From Bacteroidetes bacterium ADurb.Bin174 (GTDB lineage Bacteria; Bacteroidota; Bacteroidia; Bacteroidales; Paludibacteraceae): a stretch of 51,364 bases of DNA. The notes under the pieces are model-generated. The model had not been told where the DNA came from, searched no databases, and saw only the letters and a list, made by a program, of their open reading frames with translations. Of the stretch, positions 8,814 to 17,266 are shown one piece after another; the first letter of the stretch is position 1; each line of letters begins with the position of its first letter. The DNA is taken from positions 1 to 51,364 of the forward strand of contig MWCX01000079.1 of NCBI GenBank assembly GCA_002070265.1, given 5' to 3'. A program made the translations under genes and the position numbers.

Positions 8814-9737
8814 ATGAAAAAAATATTTACAATTTTTGCAGCAGCATTAATGACTGCAAGTATGTTTTTGCCACAGCAAGTTGCTGCTCAGGCACCTGAA
8901 AAAATGAGTTATCAAGCAGTAATTCACAATAGTAGTGATGAATTGGTTAAAAACTCGCAAATTGGAATGCAAATAAGCATTCTGCAAGGTTCGGCAAGTG
9001 GTACGGCAGTTTATGTTGAAACTCAAATACCTACGACCAATGTCAATGGATTAGTAAGCATTGAAATTGGTGGCGGAACGGTTGTAACCGGCGATTTTAC
9101 AACTATTGATTGGGGAAGCAACCTCTATTTCATTAAAACAGAAATTGACCCAAGCGGTGGAACGAATTATACCATTAGCGGAACAACGCAATTGCTTAGT
9201 GTTCCTTATGCTCTATATGCAAAACACACAAAAGCTTACAAGGTGGGCGACTTTGCCCATGGCGGTATTATTTTCTGGGTTGATGCAACGGGACAGCACG
9301 GACTCGTATGTGCTAAATCAGATCAGAGTACCGGTATAAGATGGTCTGTCGAAACTAGTACAAGAACAATGGCAAGAGCAAATGGTCCCAAGGCAGGGTT
9401 TATGAATACTGCTATAATTATTGTTAACGAAGGATATGGTGATGGCAATACTTATGCAGCTCGTTTATGTAATGAGTCGCAGATAACAGAAGAAGGTAAA
9501 ACATACGCAGATTGGTATTTGCCTTCAAAAGAAGAGTTGTTTTTAATGTATCAAAATAAAGCAATTGTTGATTCTACTGCAGTGGCACATGGAGGCAACA
9601 GTTTGACTCTGACCTACTATTGGAGTAGCACTGAGTACGATAGTGGAAGCGCCTGGTACTTCAATTTTTCCAATGCAGCTACTTTCTTCATTAGTAAGAG
9701 CGAGTCATTATATGTTCGTGCTGTTCGAGCTTTTTAA
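8814..9737 (+). CDS. Secreted protein with C-type-lectin-like C-terminus, probable DGR target
   Basis: A 307-residue protein with a signal peptide (ending about VAAQA). The N-terminal domain (about 28-140, APEKMSYQAVI...LLSVPYALYAKHTK) is common in Bacteroidetes surface proteins. The C-terminal domain (about 145-307) is of the DUF1566/Lcl_C type: GGIIFWVDATGQHGLVCA, then DWYLPSKEELFLMYQNK and YYWSSTEY...YVRAVRAF at the very end. This arrangement is the one I know from variable proteins of Bacteroidetes DGRs, where the last 40 residues diversify. No sorting domain is present. No reverse transcriptase lies in the window, so it could instead be a fixed relative of such proteins. Confidence 0.8.
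   Translation: MKKIFTIFAAALMTASMFLPQQVAAQAPEKMSYQAVIHNSSDELVKNSQIGMQISILQGSASGTAVYVETQIPTTNVNGLVSIEIGGGTVVTGDFTTIDWGSNLYFIKTEIDPSGGTNYTISGTTQLLSVPYALYAKHTKAYKVGDFAHGGIIFWVDATGQHGLVCAKSDQSTGIRWSVETSTRTMARANGPKAGFMNTAIIIVNEGYGDGNTYAARLCNESQITEEGKTYADWYLPSKEELFLMYQNKAIVDSTAVAHGGNSLTLTYYWSSTEYDSGSAWYFNFSNAATFFISKSESLYVRAVRAF
9612..9734 (+). other. Candidate DGR variable region
   Basis: The last 41 codons of the gene run from ACC TAC TAT TGG to GCT TTT. Codons at positions that are usually Asn in template repeats of this family are here TAC, GAT, AGC, TAC, TCC, TTC, TTC, ATT and AGT. All keep a pyrimidine in the third place, as adenine-directed mutagenesis of AAC/AAT codons would leave them. The framework (YWSST, AW, YVRAVRAF) is conserved. 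No template repeat was recognised in the 243-nt spacer that follows. Confidence 0.5.
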
Positions 9738-9901
9738 CCTTTGTTGTTCACACGCATTATGGAAGACAACCAATTGGTGGTCAAATACAAATCAGCCCAG
9801 TGACAGTTTAACCCAAAAAATGCTCTATAGCACGTACTAAGCGTAATCACGTGGATTCTTTATTATTCTTTTGAAGATAGACAGAATTATTAAAAAATTG
9901 A

Positions 9902-9909
9902 TATATTTG
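9902..9909 (+). promoter_or_regulatory. Probable -7 element for the M48 protease gene
   Basis: TATATTTG fits the Bacteroidetes TAnnTTTG consensus and lies 71 nt before the start codon. A TTG at the expected distance is not present, so the call is tentative. The rest of the spacer 9738-9980 holds no gene; it starts with CCTTTGTTGT, which also ends the palindrome at 6560. Confidence 0.45.
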
Positions 9910-9980
9910 CAACTCCTGTGACAATTATTCGGTAAGTGTGTTAAGTTGCTGATATTGAACGTGTTTTTAATTTTACTTGT

Positions 9981-10772
9981 ATGAAAAAAACTTTTCTATT
10001 CGTTATAACAGTACTACTCTTGTTTTCATGCTCTCGTGTCATGATTACAGGAAGGAAGCAGGTTGCTTTGGTGTCGGATGCAGAGCTCTTGAATATGAGT
10101 CTTGTCAGCTATAAGGAATTTATTGATTCCGTACCGCTTTCTACTGATTTACAGCAGACTGCCCTGGTGAAAAAAGTAGGTGAAAATATAGCCAATGCTG
10201 TTGAAAGCTATATGAAAAACAATGGCTTGACCGGTGAGATTACTAATTATGCCTGGGAGTTTAATTTGGTACAGGATAAAACCGTGAATGCATTTTGCAT
10301 GCCCGGTGGTAAAGTGGTCTTTTTTGAAGGTATTTTGCCTGTTTGTGAAAACGAAACCGGTATTGCCGTTGTGATGGGACATGAGGTTGCTCACGCCGTT
10401 GCCAAGCACAGCAAGGAACGCATCAGCCAGCAAATGTTGTTGTCATACGGGTCGGCTGTTACAGACATGCTACTTACACAGAAGTCAACGGTAACGCGCC
10501 AAAGTGTTCAATTACTTTACGGTCTGGGTGCACAATATGGCGTTATCCTGCCTTATTCCCGCAACCACGAATCGGAAGCCGACAGGTTAGGTTTGATTTT
10601 TATGGCAATGGCGGGATATGACCCTGCAGCAGCAGTTGCTTTTTGGGAGCGCATGGCAGCGGGGGAATCAGGTACTGTTCCTGAATTTCTAAGTACCCAC
10701 CCGGCAAGTGCCAAACGGATAGAAAATATCAAAAAGTGTTTACCGGAAGCTTTGGGGTTTTATAAACAGTAG
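9981..10772 (+). CDS. M48-family metallopeptidase lipoprotein
   Basis: 263 residues with a lipoprotein signal (MKKTFLFVITVLLLFSC). A zinc-site motif HEVAHAVAKH of the HExxH type is followed downstream by ESEADRLGL, which supplies the third zinc ligand. This is the arrangement of periplasmic M48 peptidases of the LoiP/YggG/BepA kind, which trim or quality-control envelope proteins. The length agrees with the single-domain members, and there is no TPR tail as in BepA. The gene converges with queG with one base between the stop codons. Confidence 0.92.
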   Translation: MKKTFLFVITVLLLFSCSRVMITGRKQVALVSDAELLNMSLVSYKEFIDSVPLSTDLQQTALVKKVGENIANAVESYMKNNGLTGEITNYAWEFNLVQDKTVNAFCMPGGKVVFFEGILPVCENETGIAVVMGHEVAHAVAKHSKERISQQMLLSYGSAVTDMLLTQKSTVTRQSVQLLYGLGAQYGVILPYSRNHESEADRLGLIFMAMAGYDPAAAVAFWERMAAGESGTVPEFLSTHPASAKRIENIKKCLPEALGFYKQ

Positions 10773-10773
10773 T

Positions 10774-11685
10774 TTAGTTGAATTTCATCCTTATTACTGC
10801 TGATTTTCCAAATATTTTTTTGAATTTTTCCTGTGTCATCTGTTTCCAATCCTCCTTCGTCAATGTAAAAATCTGCGGAGTTGGTGCTAATTCAGGATGG
10901 TTGTGCGGATGGGCGAAGCGTATGTTCCAGGGACAAACATTGCTGCAGATATCGCAACCCACTATCCAGCCGTTGAGTTTATCTTTCAGGTTTTCGGGGA
11001 CGGGCGATTTAGTTTCCATGGTGAGGTAGGAGATACACTTGCGAGGATCCATGTTGCTACCAGTGAGGGCGCCGGTCGGACAAGCATCCAGGCATTTGGT
11101 GCAGTTACCGCAACTGAAAGCTACCGGCTTGTGATCAGACTCTACTTCTATATTCAGCAGCAAAGTACCAATCAATGTATTCGAACCGAATTTTTTATTG
11201 AGCAAAAGCTTATTACGTCCAATCCATCCCAAACCGGCTTTTTCCGCCCAACGTTTTTCAAATACAGGTCCGCTATCGGTAAAACTATGCTGGTGGGTAT
11301 CGGATACACAATTGGAGCCGTATGTTTCAGTGATGATACGCTCTAGTTGGAGCAGTTTGTCTTTTATTACGAAGTGGTAGTCAGTGTTTGAATAAGCGTA
11401 TTTGGCAATCTTGGGGAGTTGGGGGTCTTGTATCTTTTCAGGATGATAATTGAGTAATGCAATTACTACCGTTTTACAGCCGGGTACCAACAGACGGGGG
11501 TCGCTTCTTTTTTCAAAATTTTTCTCCAAAAAGTGCATATCACCATGCATTCCGGCATTTAACCACGAGCGCATAAAGCTCGCATCATCCGTCAGTTCAG
11601 TTGCCCGAGCGATTCCGCAGGCATCAAAGCCCACCGACAAGGCAGCATTTTTTATGAAATCAGCCTGTAAAGTGTTTGTTCCCAT
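10774..11685 (-). CDS. queG: Epoxyqueuosine reductase
   Basis: 303 residues, cytoplasmic. QueG reduces epoxyqueuosine in tRNA to queuosine, the last step of that wobble-base modification, using cobalamin and two 4Fe-4S clusters. The cluster motifs are visible: CGNCTKCLDACPTGAL and CDICSNVCPWN. The N-terminal part (GFDACGIARA) and the central DSGPVFEKRWAEKAGLGWIGRN are typical. Length is in the usual range. Confidence 0.95.
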   Translation of the reverse strand: MGTNTLQADFIKNAALSVGFDACGIARATELTDDASFMRSWLNAGMHGDMHFLEKNFEKRSDPRLLVPGCKTVVIALLNYHPEKIQDPQLPKIAKYAYSNTDYHFVIKDKLLQLERIITETYGSNCVSDTHQHSFTDSGPVFEKRWAEKAGLGWIGRNKLLLNKKFGSNTLIGTLLLNIEVESDHKPVAFSCGNCTKCLDACPTGALTGSNMDPRKCISYLTMETKSPVPENLKDKLNGWIVGCDICSNVCPWNIRFAHPHNHPELAPTPQIFTLTKEDWKQMTQEKFKKIFGKSAVIRMKFN

Positions 11686-11740
11686 TGTTTTTATGTAATT
11701 GACAGTTGAATTTATACATCTTTAAAATGTCAAGCATATG

Positions 11741-11805
11741 AACCTCGTAACCACGGACCCCAGAACCCGCACCACAGAACTCGGAACTCGAACCCCGGAA
11801 CCCAA
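11741..11805. repeat. Degenerate CGGAACTCG-type repeat
   Basis: A run of related words (AACCTCGTAACCACGG, AGAACTCGGAACTCG, AACCCCGGAACCC). The same vocabulary occurs at 16713-16786 and 39271-39294. It lies in the spacer 11686-11847, between the start of queG and the end of the next gene. Noncoding as far as can be seen. Confidence 0.65.
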
Positions 11806-11849
11806 ATATCGAAAGTAACGCAGCTTTGGGCGCTTATGAGGCACCGTCT
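11806..11849. repeat. Dispersed 45-nt repeat, copy 1
   Basis: The sequence starting ATATCGAAAGTAACG and ending CTTATGAGGCACCGTCT matches 15871-15915 with only a few differences. Its last bases overlap the stop codon of the adjoining minus-strand gene, so the end of that gene may have been made by this repeat. Confidence 0.75.
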
Positions 11850-12984
11850 AAAGTCGTTTTTCGATTTCTTTTCGCAGTGTATTGATATCCATGTTACGAC
11901 CAACAATATCTCCTGATCTGTCGATTAAAAAATAGCTGGGAATTGAACTAATATTATAGGTAGAAACATAACGCGTGTTCGGACCGTTTTCATCGCGTAC
12001 GCAAATCCAGGGTAAATTTTCGACGGCATCTTCCCAAACAAATTTATTTCTATCCAAAGAAACCTGATAGATTTCAAAACCTTTGGAGGCATACTGATCG
12101 TACAACTCCCTTAAAGCAAAGGTGTAAGAAATACTTCCTTGCGAGTCGTATGTGGAAAAATCAAGCAGAATAATTTTGCCTGACAGATCCGATAGTTTAC
12201 GCATTTGCTCATTATGGTCCGGCAGTTCGATATCAATAAAGCCAACTCCCGATTGCTCGATGATTTCTCTCCATGCAGCCTGTTGTTGTGCTTGTCGCTC
12301 TGATTTTATGGCGTCCATAACCAATGCGTAAAGATTTTTACTCCTGTCATAATTAGGCATATAAGTATTGTATGAGGTCGCTACTGCAGCACAATAAGCT
12401 CGGTCTTCCTTATCATATGGCGTAAAAACATACACATTGCTTACTTGTTGGAAAATAGCATAATAAGCGGCGGTAGAGCGTGGATTCTTTAGAATGATGG
12501 GTTTGGCTAAGTTTTTATGTTCCTCTAACAAAAAAGTGAGTTCGTTAATGAGATTGTTTCTCTCGGCATAACTTAACCCTTTAACAATCTGATTGGCTTT
12601 CTGTTGTACTTTTCCTATGGATTTTCTGAGCGTCTGAATGTCTGTGTTGGATTCAGAACCTGTAATGGTGTAGTCAGTGGAAAAACTATCAAAAGACGCA
12701 TTGATTTCAATGGTTTCGGTTGAATCAACAGCAAAATGAATTTGTTTTGAACCCAATCTCAAACGGTAAAAATCGGGATATTGAGGCTTTTTAGCCCTAA
12801 AACGAAAAGTGTTATTTTTTTTAATGCGGGTAGAATCTAACAAAGTATTTTTTGTCAATCCATTGTGTTCCAGGTATATCATTTCACCAGCACCGCCATC
12901 AATGGTACCGGTAACGGTAAATTTATTGGAGTGTATGCAGGAAGTAAGTAGTCCGATTGAGAGGACGATAAGAATTTTTTTCAT
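11848..12984 (-). CDS. TlpA/DUF4369-like lipoprotein without redox cysteines
   Basis: I start the gene at the ATG before KKILIVLSIGLLTSC, a clear lipobox signal, giving 378 residues; the frame continues upstream but without signal features. An N-terminal DUF4369 domain (about 22-120, FTVTGTIDGGAGEMIYLEHN) is followed by a helical linker and a C-terminal thioredoxin fold (about 250-378). The stretch where WCxxC should be reads FSTYDSQGS, so both catalytic cysteines are lost, while the cis-Pro part (ISSIPSYFLIDRSG) is kept. It may be a binding or structural protein rather than an oxidoreductase. Confidence 0.85.
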   Translation of the reverse strand: MKKILIVLSIGLLTSCIHSNKFTVTGTIDGGAGEMIYLEHNGLTKNTLLDSTRIKKNNTFRFRAKKPQYPDFYRLRLGSKQIHFAVDSTETIEINASFDSFSTDYTITGSESNTDIQTLRKSIGKVQQKANQIVKGLSYAERNNLINELTFLLEEHKNLAKPIILKNPRSTAAYYAIFQQVSNVYVFTPYDKEDRAYCAAVATSYNTYMPNYDRSKNLYALVMDAIKSERQAQQQAAWREIIEQSGVGFIDIELPDHNEQMRKLSDLSGKIILLDFSTYDSQGSISYTFALRELYDQYASKGFEIYQVSLDRNKFVWEDAVENLPWICVRDENGPNTRYVSTYNISSIPSYFLIDRSGDIVGRNMDINTLRKEIEKRL

Positions 12985-13005
12985 GGAAAATCTTTTTAAC
13001 GAACA

Positions 13006-13035
13006 CAAAATTACATTATTTTTCAAATTTGCCAA
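13006..13035 (-). promoter_or_regulatory. Promoter of the TlpA/DUF4369-like lipoprotein gene
   Basis: On the minus strand TTG (13035-13033), 19 nt, then TAATTTTG (13013-13006) match the Bacteroidetes sigma consensus. It lies 22 nt upstream of the chosen start, which supports that start. Confidence 0.6.
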
Positions 13036-13070
13036 AACAGACAGGATTTTAGAGACCCATAAATTATGGT

Positions 13071-13078
13071 TAACTTTG
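13071..13078 (+). promoter_or_regulatory. Probable -7 element for lon
   Basis: TAACTTTG fits TAnnTTTG. A TTT rather than TTG sits at the -33 distance. It would give a leader of about 140 nt before lon. No heat-shock-type operator is recognised. Confidence 0.4.
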
Positions 13079-13225
13079 GCACATCAATTGACTATGAGGA
13101 TACTTTCCATGTGCAAAGGATTTAAGTTGCTGTAATTCAGCGACTTTTTTGTGCATTTGTAGGTGATTTTAATCTTTAATTTTATTAATTAATGCCAAAT
13201 TGGCAGAAAACATATAATTTTTATA

Positions 13226-15655
13226 ATGAGTAATCAATTTGATAAATTTTTTTCAGAGGAAATGATGGGTGCGGCGGAAGTTTTTCCAATTATTTCACTT
13301 GATGAACGTTCACAGGACATACAATTGGAAGAGGGTGCCGTGTTGCCTATTCTTCCTTTACGGAATATGGTTATTTTTCCTGGAGTGCTGATGCCGGTTG
13401 CCGTTGCCAGACCCAAATCGCTCAAATTGATCCGTCATGCTCATGAAAATGAAAAACTGATTGGTGTTTGTTCGCAAGTTGATAAAAAGTTGGAAGACCC
13501 CAATGTCAATCAGCTTTATGAAATAGGGACCGCGGCTCATATTGTCCGTATCTTAGAAATGCCGGATGGTTCTACAACTGTTATATTAGAAGGGAAACTG
13601 CGTTTTAAGTTAGGAGATGTAGTATCCACGAAACCTTATATGAAAGCGCGTGTCAGTCCGTTGGTGGACATCATGCCCGATGACAAAAAATCTGACGGTG
13701 TTTTCCCTGCATTGGTTTCTTCCATCAAAGATTTGGCAACTGAAATAATTGTCAATTCCGGTATGTTTCCCCCGGAAACAACTTTTGCCATTCGCAATAT
13801 TGAAAGTCCTTCTTTCTTAATTAATTATGTTAGTGCTAATTTCGGTTTTCAGATCAAAGATAAGATTCAGCTATTGACATTGGACCAGGTAATAGACAGA
13901 GGCTATAGCTTGTTGGAGTTGTTGAATAAAGAATCTCAACTCTTGGAAATCAAACTGAATATCCAGAACAAAGCCAAGGCGGGAATTGACCAGCAACAAA
14001 GAGAATATTTTCTGCAGCAACAAATGAAAACCATTCAAAATGAATTGGGTGGAGCTTCTCCTGAGCAGGATATTGCAGATTTCAAGTCAAGGGCTTCCGT
14101 TAAAAAGTGGAATGAAGCTGTTCGGAAAGTGTTCGAAAAAGAACTCAAGAAGTTGGAACGTACCAATCAGCATTCTCCTGATTATTCCGTGCAGTTGAAT
14201 TATATCGAAACCATGTTGGATCTTCCGTGGAATGAATACACAGAAGATAATTTCAATTTGGATAATGTTGCCAAGGTGTTGGATGCCGATCATTTTGGCA
14301 TGGAGAAAGTAAAGGATCGCATCATTGAGCATTTGGCAGTGCTTAAGTTGAAAGGTGACATGAAATCACCGATTATTTGTTTGTATGGACCTCCGGGAGT
14401 TGGTAAGACTTCTTTGGGAAAATCCATTGCCAGGGCGTTGGGTCGAAAATATGTACGTGTTTCGCTTGGTGGTTTGCATGATGAAGCCGAAATTAGGGGT
14501 CACCGTAGAACCTATATAGGAGCGTTGCCGGGTAGAATTATGCAGAATATTTTGAAGGCTGAGTCGGCTAATCCGGTGTTTGTGTTGGATGAAATTGATA
14601 AGATTACAGCCGACTACAAGGGTGACCCGTCTTCAGCATTGTTAGAAGTGCTTGATCCTGAGCAGAACGTGGCTTTTCACGATAATTATTTGGATGTTGA
14701 CTTTGACTTGTCGAAAGTCATGTTTATTGCTACTGCCAACCATTTGAATACCATTCCCCGGCCTTTGCTTGACCGCATGGAACTGATAGAGGTCAGTGGT
14801 TATACGCAGGAAGAAAAGGTAGAGATAGCCAAAAGGCATTTGATTGCCAAAGAGTTGGATAATCATGGATTGAAAGCCAGGCAGGTGGCGTTGAGAAAGC
14901 CGGTTATCTCCCAAATAATTGAATCCTATACCCGCGAATCGGGAGTGCGTTCACTCAACAGGCAAATCGCGGCTTTGATGCGTAAAATAGCCAAGATGGT
15001 GGCAACTGATACTGAGTACAATCCTGTGATTTCCAAGGAAGACTTGAAAACCTATTTGGGTGTGCCGAAGTACAGCAAAGAAAAGTACCAGGGAAACGAT
15101 TATACCGGTGTGGTTACGGGTTTGGCGTGGACACAAGTTGGAGGTGAGATTTTATTAGTAGAATCAAGTTTGAGTAAAAGTAAGTCTCCCAAATTGACCT
15201 TAACCGGTAACTTGGGGGATGTGATGAAAGAATCTGCCATGCTGGCTTTGGAGTACATCAAGTCGCATGCGGAAGATTTAAAGATAGATCCCTTGCTTTT
15301 TGATGATTGGAATGTTCATGTACACGTTCCGGAGGGTGCCATTCCCAAGGATGGACCTTCTGCCGGTATAACGATGGTTACCGCTTTGGCGTCTGCATTT
15401 ACACGCCGTAAAGTGCGGAAGAATATTGCCATGACGGGTGAGATTACCCTGCGTGGAAAAGTACTTCCTGTAGGAGGTATCAAAGAGAAAATATTGGCTG
15501 CCAAAAGAGCAGGAATTACCGACATTGTTTTAAGCAAAGAAAACGAAAAAGACATAGAAGAGATTAAGGCTGTTTACCTGAAAGGTCTGAGATTTCATTA
15601 TGTGCAGGACATCATGGAGGTGTTGGAGTTTACCTTACTGAAGGAAAAAGTTTAA
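13226..15655 (+). CDS. lon: ATP-dependent protease Lon
   Basis: 809 residues, normal length. It degrades misfolded and regulatory proteins in the cytoplasm. The N-terminal LAN substrate domain (about 38-240, [14 protein letters not shown]) is followed by a coiled-coil region and the AAA+ module with Walker A GPPGVGKT at 388-395 and Walker [10 protein letters not shown]. The C-terminal protease domain has the catalytic Ser712 in GPSAG and Lys753 in GGIKEK. It is not accompanied by clpX or hup in this window. Confidence 0.98.
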   Translation: MSNQFDKFFSEEMMGAAEVFPIISLDERSQDIQLEEGAVLPILPLRNMVIFPGVLMPVAVARPKSLKLIRHAHENEKLIGVCSQVDKKLEDPNVNQLYEIGTAAHIVRILEMPDGSTTVILEGKLRFKLGDVVSTKPYMKARVSPLVDIMPDDKKSDGVFPALVSSIKDLATEIIVNSGMFPPETTFAIRNIESPSFLINYVSANFGFQIKDKIQLLTLDQVIDRGYSLLELLNKESQLLEIKLNIQNKAKAGIDQQQREYFLQQQMKTIQNELGGASPEQDIADFKSRASVKKWNEAVRKVFEKELKKLERTNQHSPDYSVQLNYIETMLDLPWNEYTEDNFNLDNVAKVLDADHFGMEKVKDRIIEHLAVLKLKGDMKSPIICLYGPPGVGKTSLGKSIARALGRKYVRVSLGGLHDEAEIRGHRRTYIGALPGRIMQNILKAESANPVFVLDEIDKITADYKGDPSSALLEVLDPEQNVAFHDNYLDVDFDLSKVMFIATANHLNTIPRPLLDRMELIEVSGYTQEEKVEIAKRHLIAKELDNHGLKARQVALRKPVISQIIESYTRESGVRSLNRQIAALMRKIAKMVATDTEYNPVISKEDLKTYLGVPKYSKEKYQGNDYTGVVTGLAWTQVGGEILLVESSLSKSKSPKLTLTGNLGDVMKESAMLALEYIKSHAEDLKIDPLLFDDWNVHVHVPEGAIPKDGPSAGITMVTALASAFTRRKVRKNIAMTGEITLRGKVLPVGGIKEKILAAKRAGITDIVLSKENEKDIEEIKAVYLKGLRFHYVQDIMEVLEFTLLKEKV

Positions 15656-15660
15656 ATTTC

Positions 15661-16040
15661 TACTTCATTTTTTTGTCTTGACACAAAAAAACGAAGCAAA
15701 AAAAAGTCAAGACTACGCCCGTTTCGCTCGAACAGCTAAATCGTCCAAACTCAGGGCTGTCTCAAAAGTAAATGTTCAAGCAAAAATTGTAAGGTGTCTT
15801 AGAAGTGCCTAAATGCAAGGCACTGAGATTGAGGGCGAAGGAGCATACTGAAGTATGTGACTGAGCCCGAATATCGAAAGTAACGTAGCAGTTGGGCACT
15901 TATGAGACACCGCCTCAAACAAGGACGATTATTAACGCTGTCCTCACTTATTTTTCGGCTCACCGGACGAGGTCAAGGTGGCGTCCTATTAATCACTCCC
16001 AAATAACTTCGAAATTCAGAACAGGGAATATTCAAAAATA
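15661..16040. repeat. Composite noncoding repeat region after lon
   Basis: No gene is visible. An 8-nt inverted repeat GTCTTGAC (15675-15682) / GTCAAGAC (15706-15713) follows lon. Further on, AATCGTCC (15739-15746) and GGACGATT (15923-15930) form an outer inverted pair around the inserted-looking element 15754-15914. The remaining sequence to 16040 resembles an intergenic repeat I recall from other Bacteroidales genomes, but this was not checked. Confidence 0.5.
15754..15914. mobile_element. Possible MITE-like element
   Basis: About 161 nt starting GGGCTGTCTCAAAAG and ending TATGAGACACCGCC. The ends are imperfect inverted repeats around GTCTCA/TGAGAC, and TCA stands on both outer sides (15751-15753 and 15915-15917). 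Its right 45 nt is repeated at 11806-11849. It is too short to encode a transposase. Confidence 0.4.
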
Positions 16041-16080
16041 AAAAAGCCAACTATCTCACAATGATTTAGTTGGCTCTTTG
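16041..16080 (-). terminator. Intrinsic terminator of ssb
   Basis: The 9-bp stem AGCCAACTA (16045-16053) / TAGTTGGCT (16067-16075) is followed by a T-run on the minus strand. Stem and loop words recur at 45755-45789. Confidence 0.8.
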
Positions 16081-16097
16081 TTAATTAATGAATATTC

Positions 16098-16553
16098 CTA
16101 AAACGGCAAACCGCTATCATCATCTTCAGGCGGAGCAATATCCGGATCTTCGATTGGTGCGGAATCAGCTTGCGGCATAGCACCTGTAGCGGAAGCGGTT
16201 GCGGCTGTAGGTTCACTATCAGGTCTTCTGCCTAACATTTGAATGTTTTCAGCGTAAATCTCAGTAGTGTATCTCTTGATACCGTCCTTTTCCCAAGAGC
16301 GGGTTTGAATTTTTCCTTCAATGTACAGCTGCGAACCTTTTTTGATGTACTTCTCGGCAATATCTGCCAATCCACGCCAAGCTACGATATTGTGCCATTC
16401 CGTACGGTCAGGAACCTGTGTCCCGTTTGCCATGGTGAAACCACGTTCCGTTGTGGCTAAAGGGAAATTAGCTACAGAAACATTCTTGTCAAGGTAACGC
16501 ACCTCAGGGTCTTTACCCACATTTCCTACTAAAATAACTTTGTTTACAGACAT
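16098..16553 (-). CDS. ssb: Single-stranded DNA-binding protein
   Basis: 151 residues from the ATG before SVNKVILVGNVGKDPEV, the standard SSB start; the frame continues upstream but without homology. An OB-fold at 1-105 binds single-stranded DNA in replication and repair. An acidic, Pro/Ala-rich tail ends DDDSGLPF, the tip that contacts partner proteins. In some Bacteroidetes ssb precedes gldE; here it lies about 8 kb away from gldE on the same strand. Confidence 0.96.
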   Translation of the reverse strand: MSVNKVILVGNVGKDPEVRYLDKNVSVANFPLATTERGFTMANGTQVPDRTEWHNIVAWRGLADIAEKYIKKGSQLYIEGKIQTRSWEKDGIKRYTTEIYAENIQMLGRRPDSEPTAATASATGAMPQADSAPIEDPDIAPPEDDDSGLPF

Positions 16554-16712
16554 AATTTTTTGTTTTTTTAGGTTGATAAAATAAAAATAATTCAGCGTAA
16601 AAGTAGCCAAAATTCATATCTCATTCAACCATTATTGATAAATAAATATTTAAATTCTCTTAAAATCAGATAATTTACGATTTGCCGGTCAATAGTTTAC
16701 AATTTGCACTCT

Positions 16713-16786
16713 ATGACCCCGTGATCCCGGAACTCGCAACTCGGAACTCGCAACCCCGGAACTCGCAACTCGGACCTCGTAACTAC
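16713..16786. repeat. CGGAACTCGCAAC degenerate tandem repeat
   Basis: Several copies of CCGGAACTCGCAACTCGGAA-like words in a row, ending at the stop codon of the ridA gene. It is the longest member of the family also seen at 11741-11805 and 39271-39294. The spacer 16554-16782 holds nothing else clear. Confidence 0.75.
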
Positions 16787-17160
16787 ATTTCTGCAATCGT
16801 TTCAATCTCCACCAAAGCCCCACGAGGCAAATCTTTCACAGCAAAGGCAGCCCTTGCAGGGAAATGGGAGGTGAAATACTTTGCATAGATTTCATTCATT
16901 GCTTGAAAATGTTTTATATCCGACAGATACACCCTATTTAACACAACATTTTCCATGCTCAAACCGGCAGCATTTAAAATGGCTGAGATATTTTTAAATA
17001 CCTGGTCGGTTTGCTTCCGTATATCGTTAGTTTCAATTTGTCCGTTTTGCGGATTGATGGGCAGTTGACCGGATATGTATAAGGTGCCGTTTACCTGTAT
17101 GGCCTGGCTATAAGGTCCAATGGCTGCAGGAGCATCGGGAGTATTGATGATTTTTTTCAT
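16783..17160 (-). CDS. ridA: RidA-family enamine/imine deaminase
   Basis: 126 residues from the ATG before KKIINTPDAPAAIGPYSQA. RidA hydrolyses reactive enamine intermediates such as 2-aminoacrylate in the cytoplasm. The family signature GPYSQAI, the ISGQLP strand and the conserved Arg (VVLNRVYLSDI) near residue 80-85 are present, as is the C-terminal PRGALVEIETIA. The length is typical. Confidence 0.95.
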   Translation of the reverse strand: MKKIINTPDAPAAIGPYSQAIQVNGTLYISGQLPINPQNGQIETNDIRKQTDQVFKNISAILNAAGLSMENVVLNRVYLSDIKHFQAMNEIYAKYFTSHFPARAAFAVKDLPRGALVEIETIAEM

Positions 17161-17181
17161 GAAAATGAGTTTTACGAAAAA

Positions 17182-17211
17182 CAAAAATAGTAAATCTTTT
17201 CTTACTCTCAA
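17182..17211 (-). promoter_or_regulatory. Promoter of ridA
   Basis: On the minus strand TTG (17211-17209), a 19-nt spacer, and TATTTTTG (17189-17182), 21 nt before the ridA start. Confidence 0.6.
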
Positions 17212-17235
17212 TAATTTATTCGGACCAAAGCACAG

Positions 17236-17266
17236 TTGAACATCTCCGCTATTTTAATTATCTTTG
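17236..17266 (+). promoter_or_regulatory. Promoter of valS
   Basis: TTG (17236-17238), 20 nt, TATCTTTG (17259-17266): a good Bacteroidetes promoter. The leader to the valS start is about 85 nt; no T-box was recognised. Confidence 0.65.

Noticed and set aside
9738-9980. DGR template repeat or accessory gene in the spacer after the DGR-like gene
   Set aside because: No stretch resembles the end of the preceding gene, and no coding frame of note is present.
10897-11346. 149-codon plus-strand ORF opposite queG
   Set aside because: queG on the other strand has intact iron-sulfur motifs over the same bases; this is its shadow.
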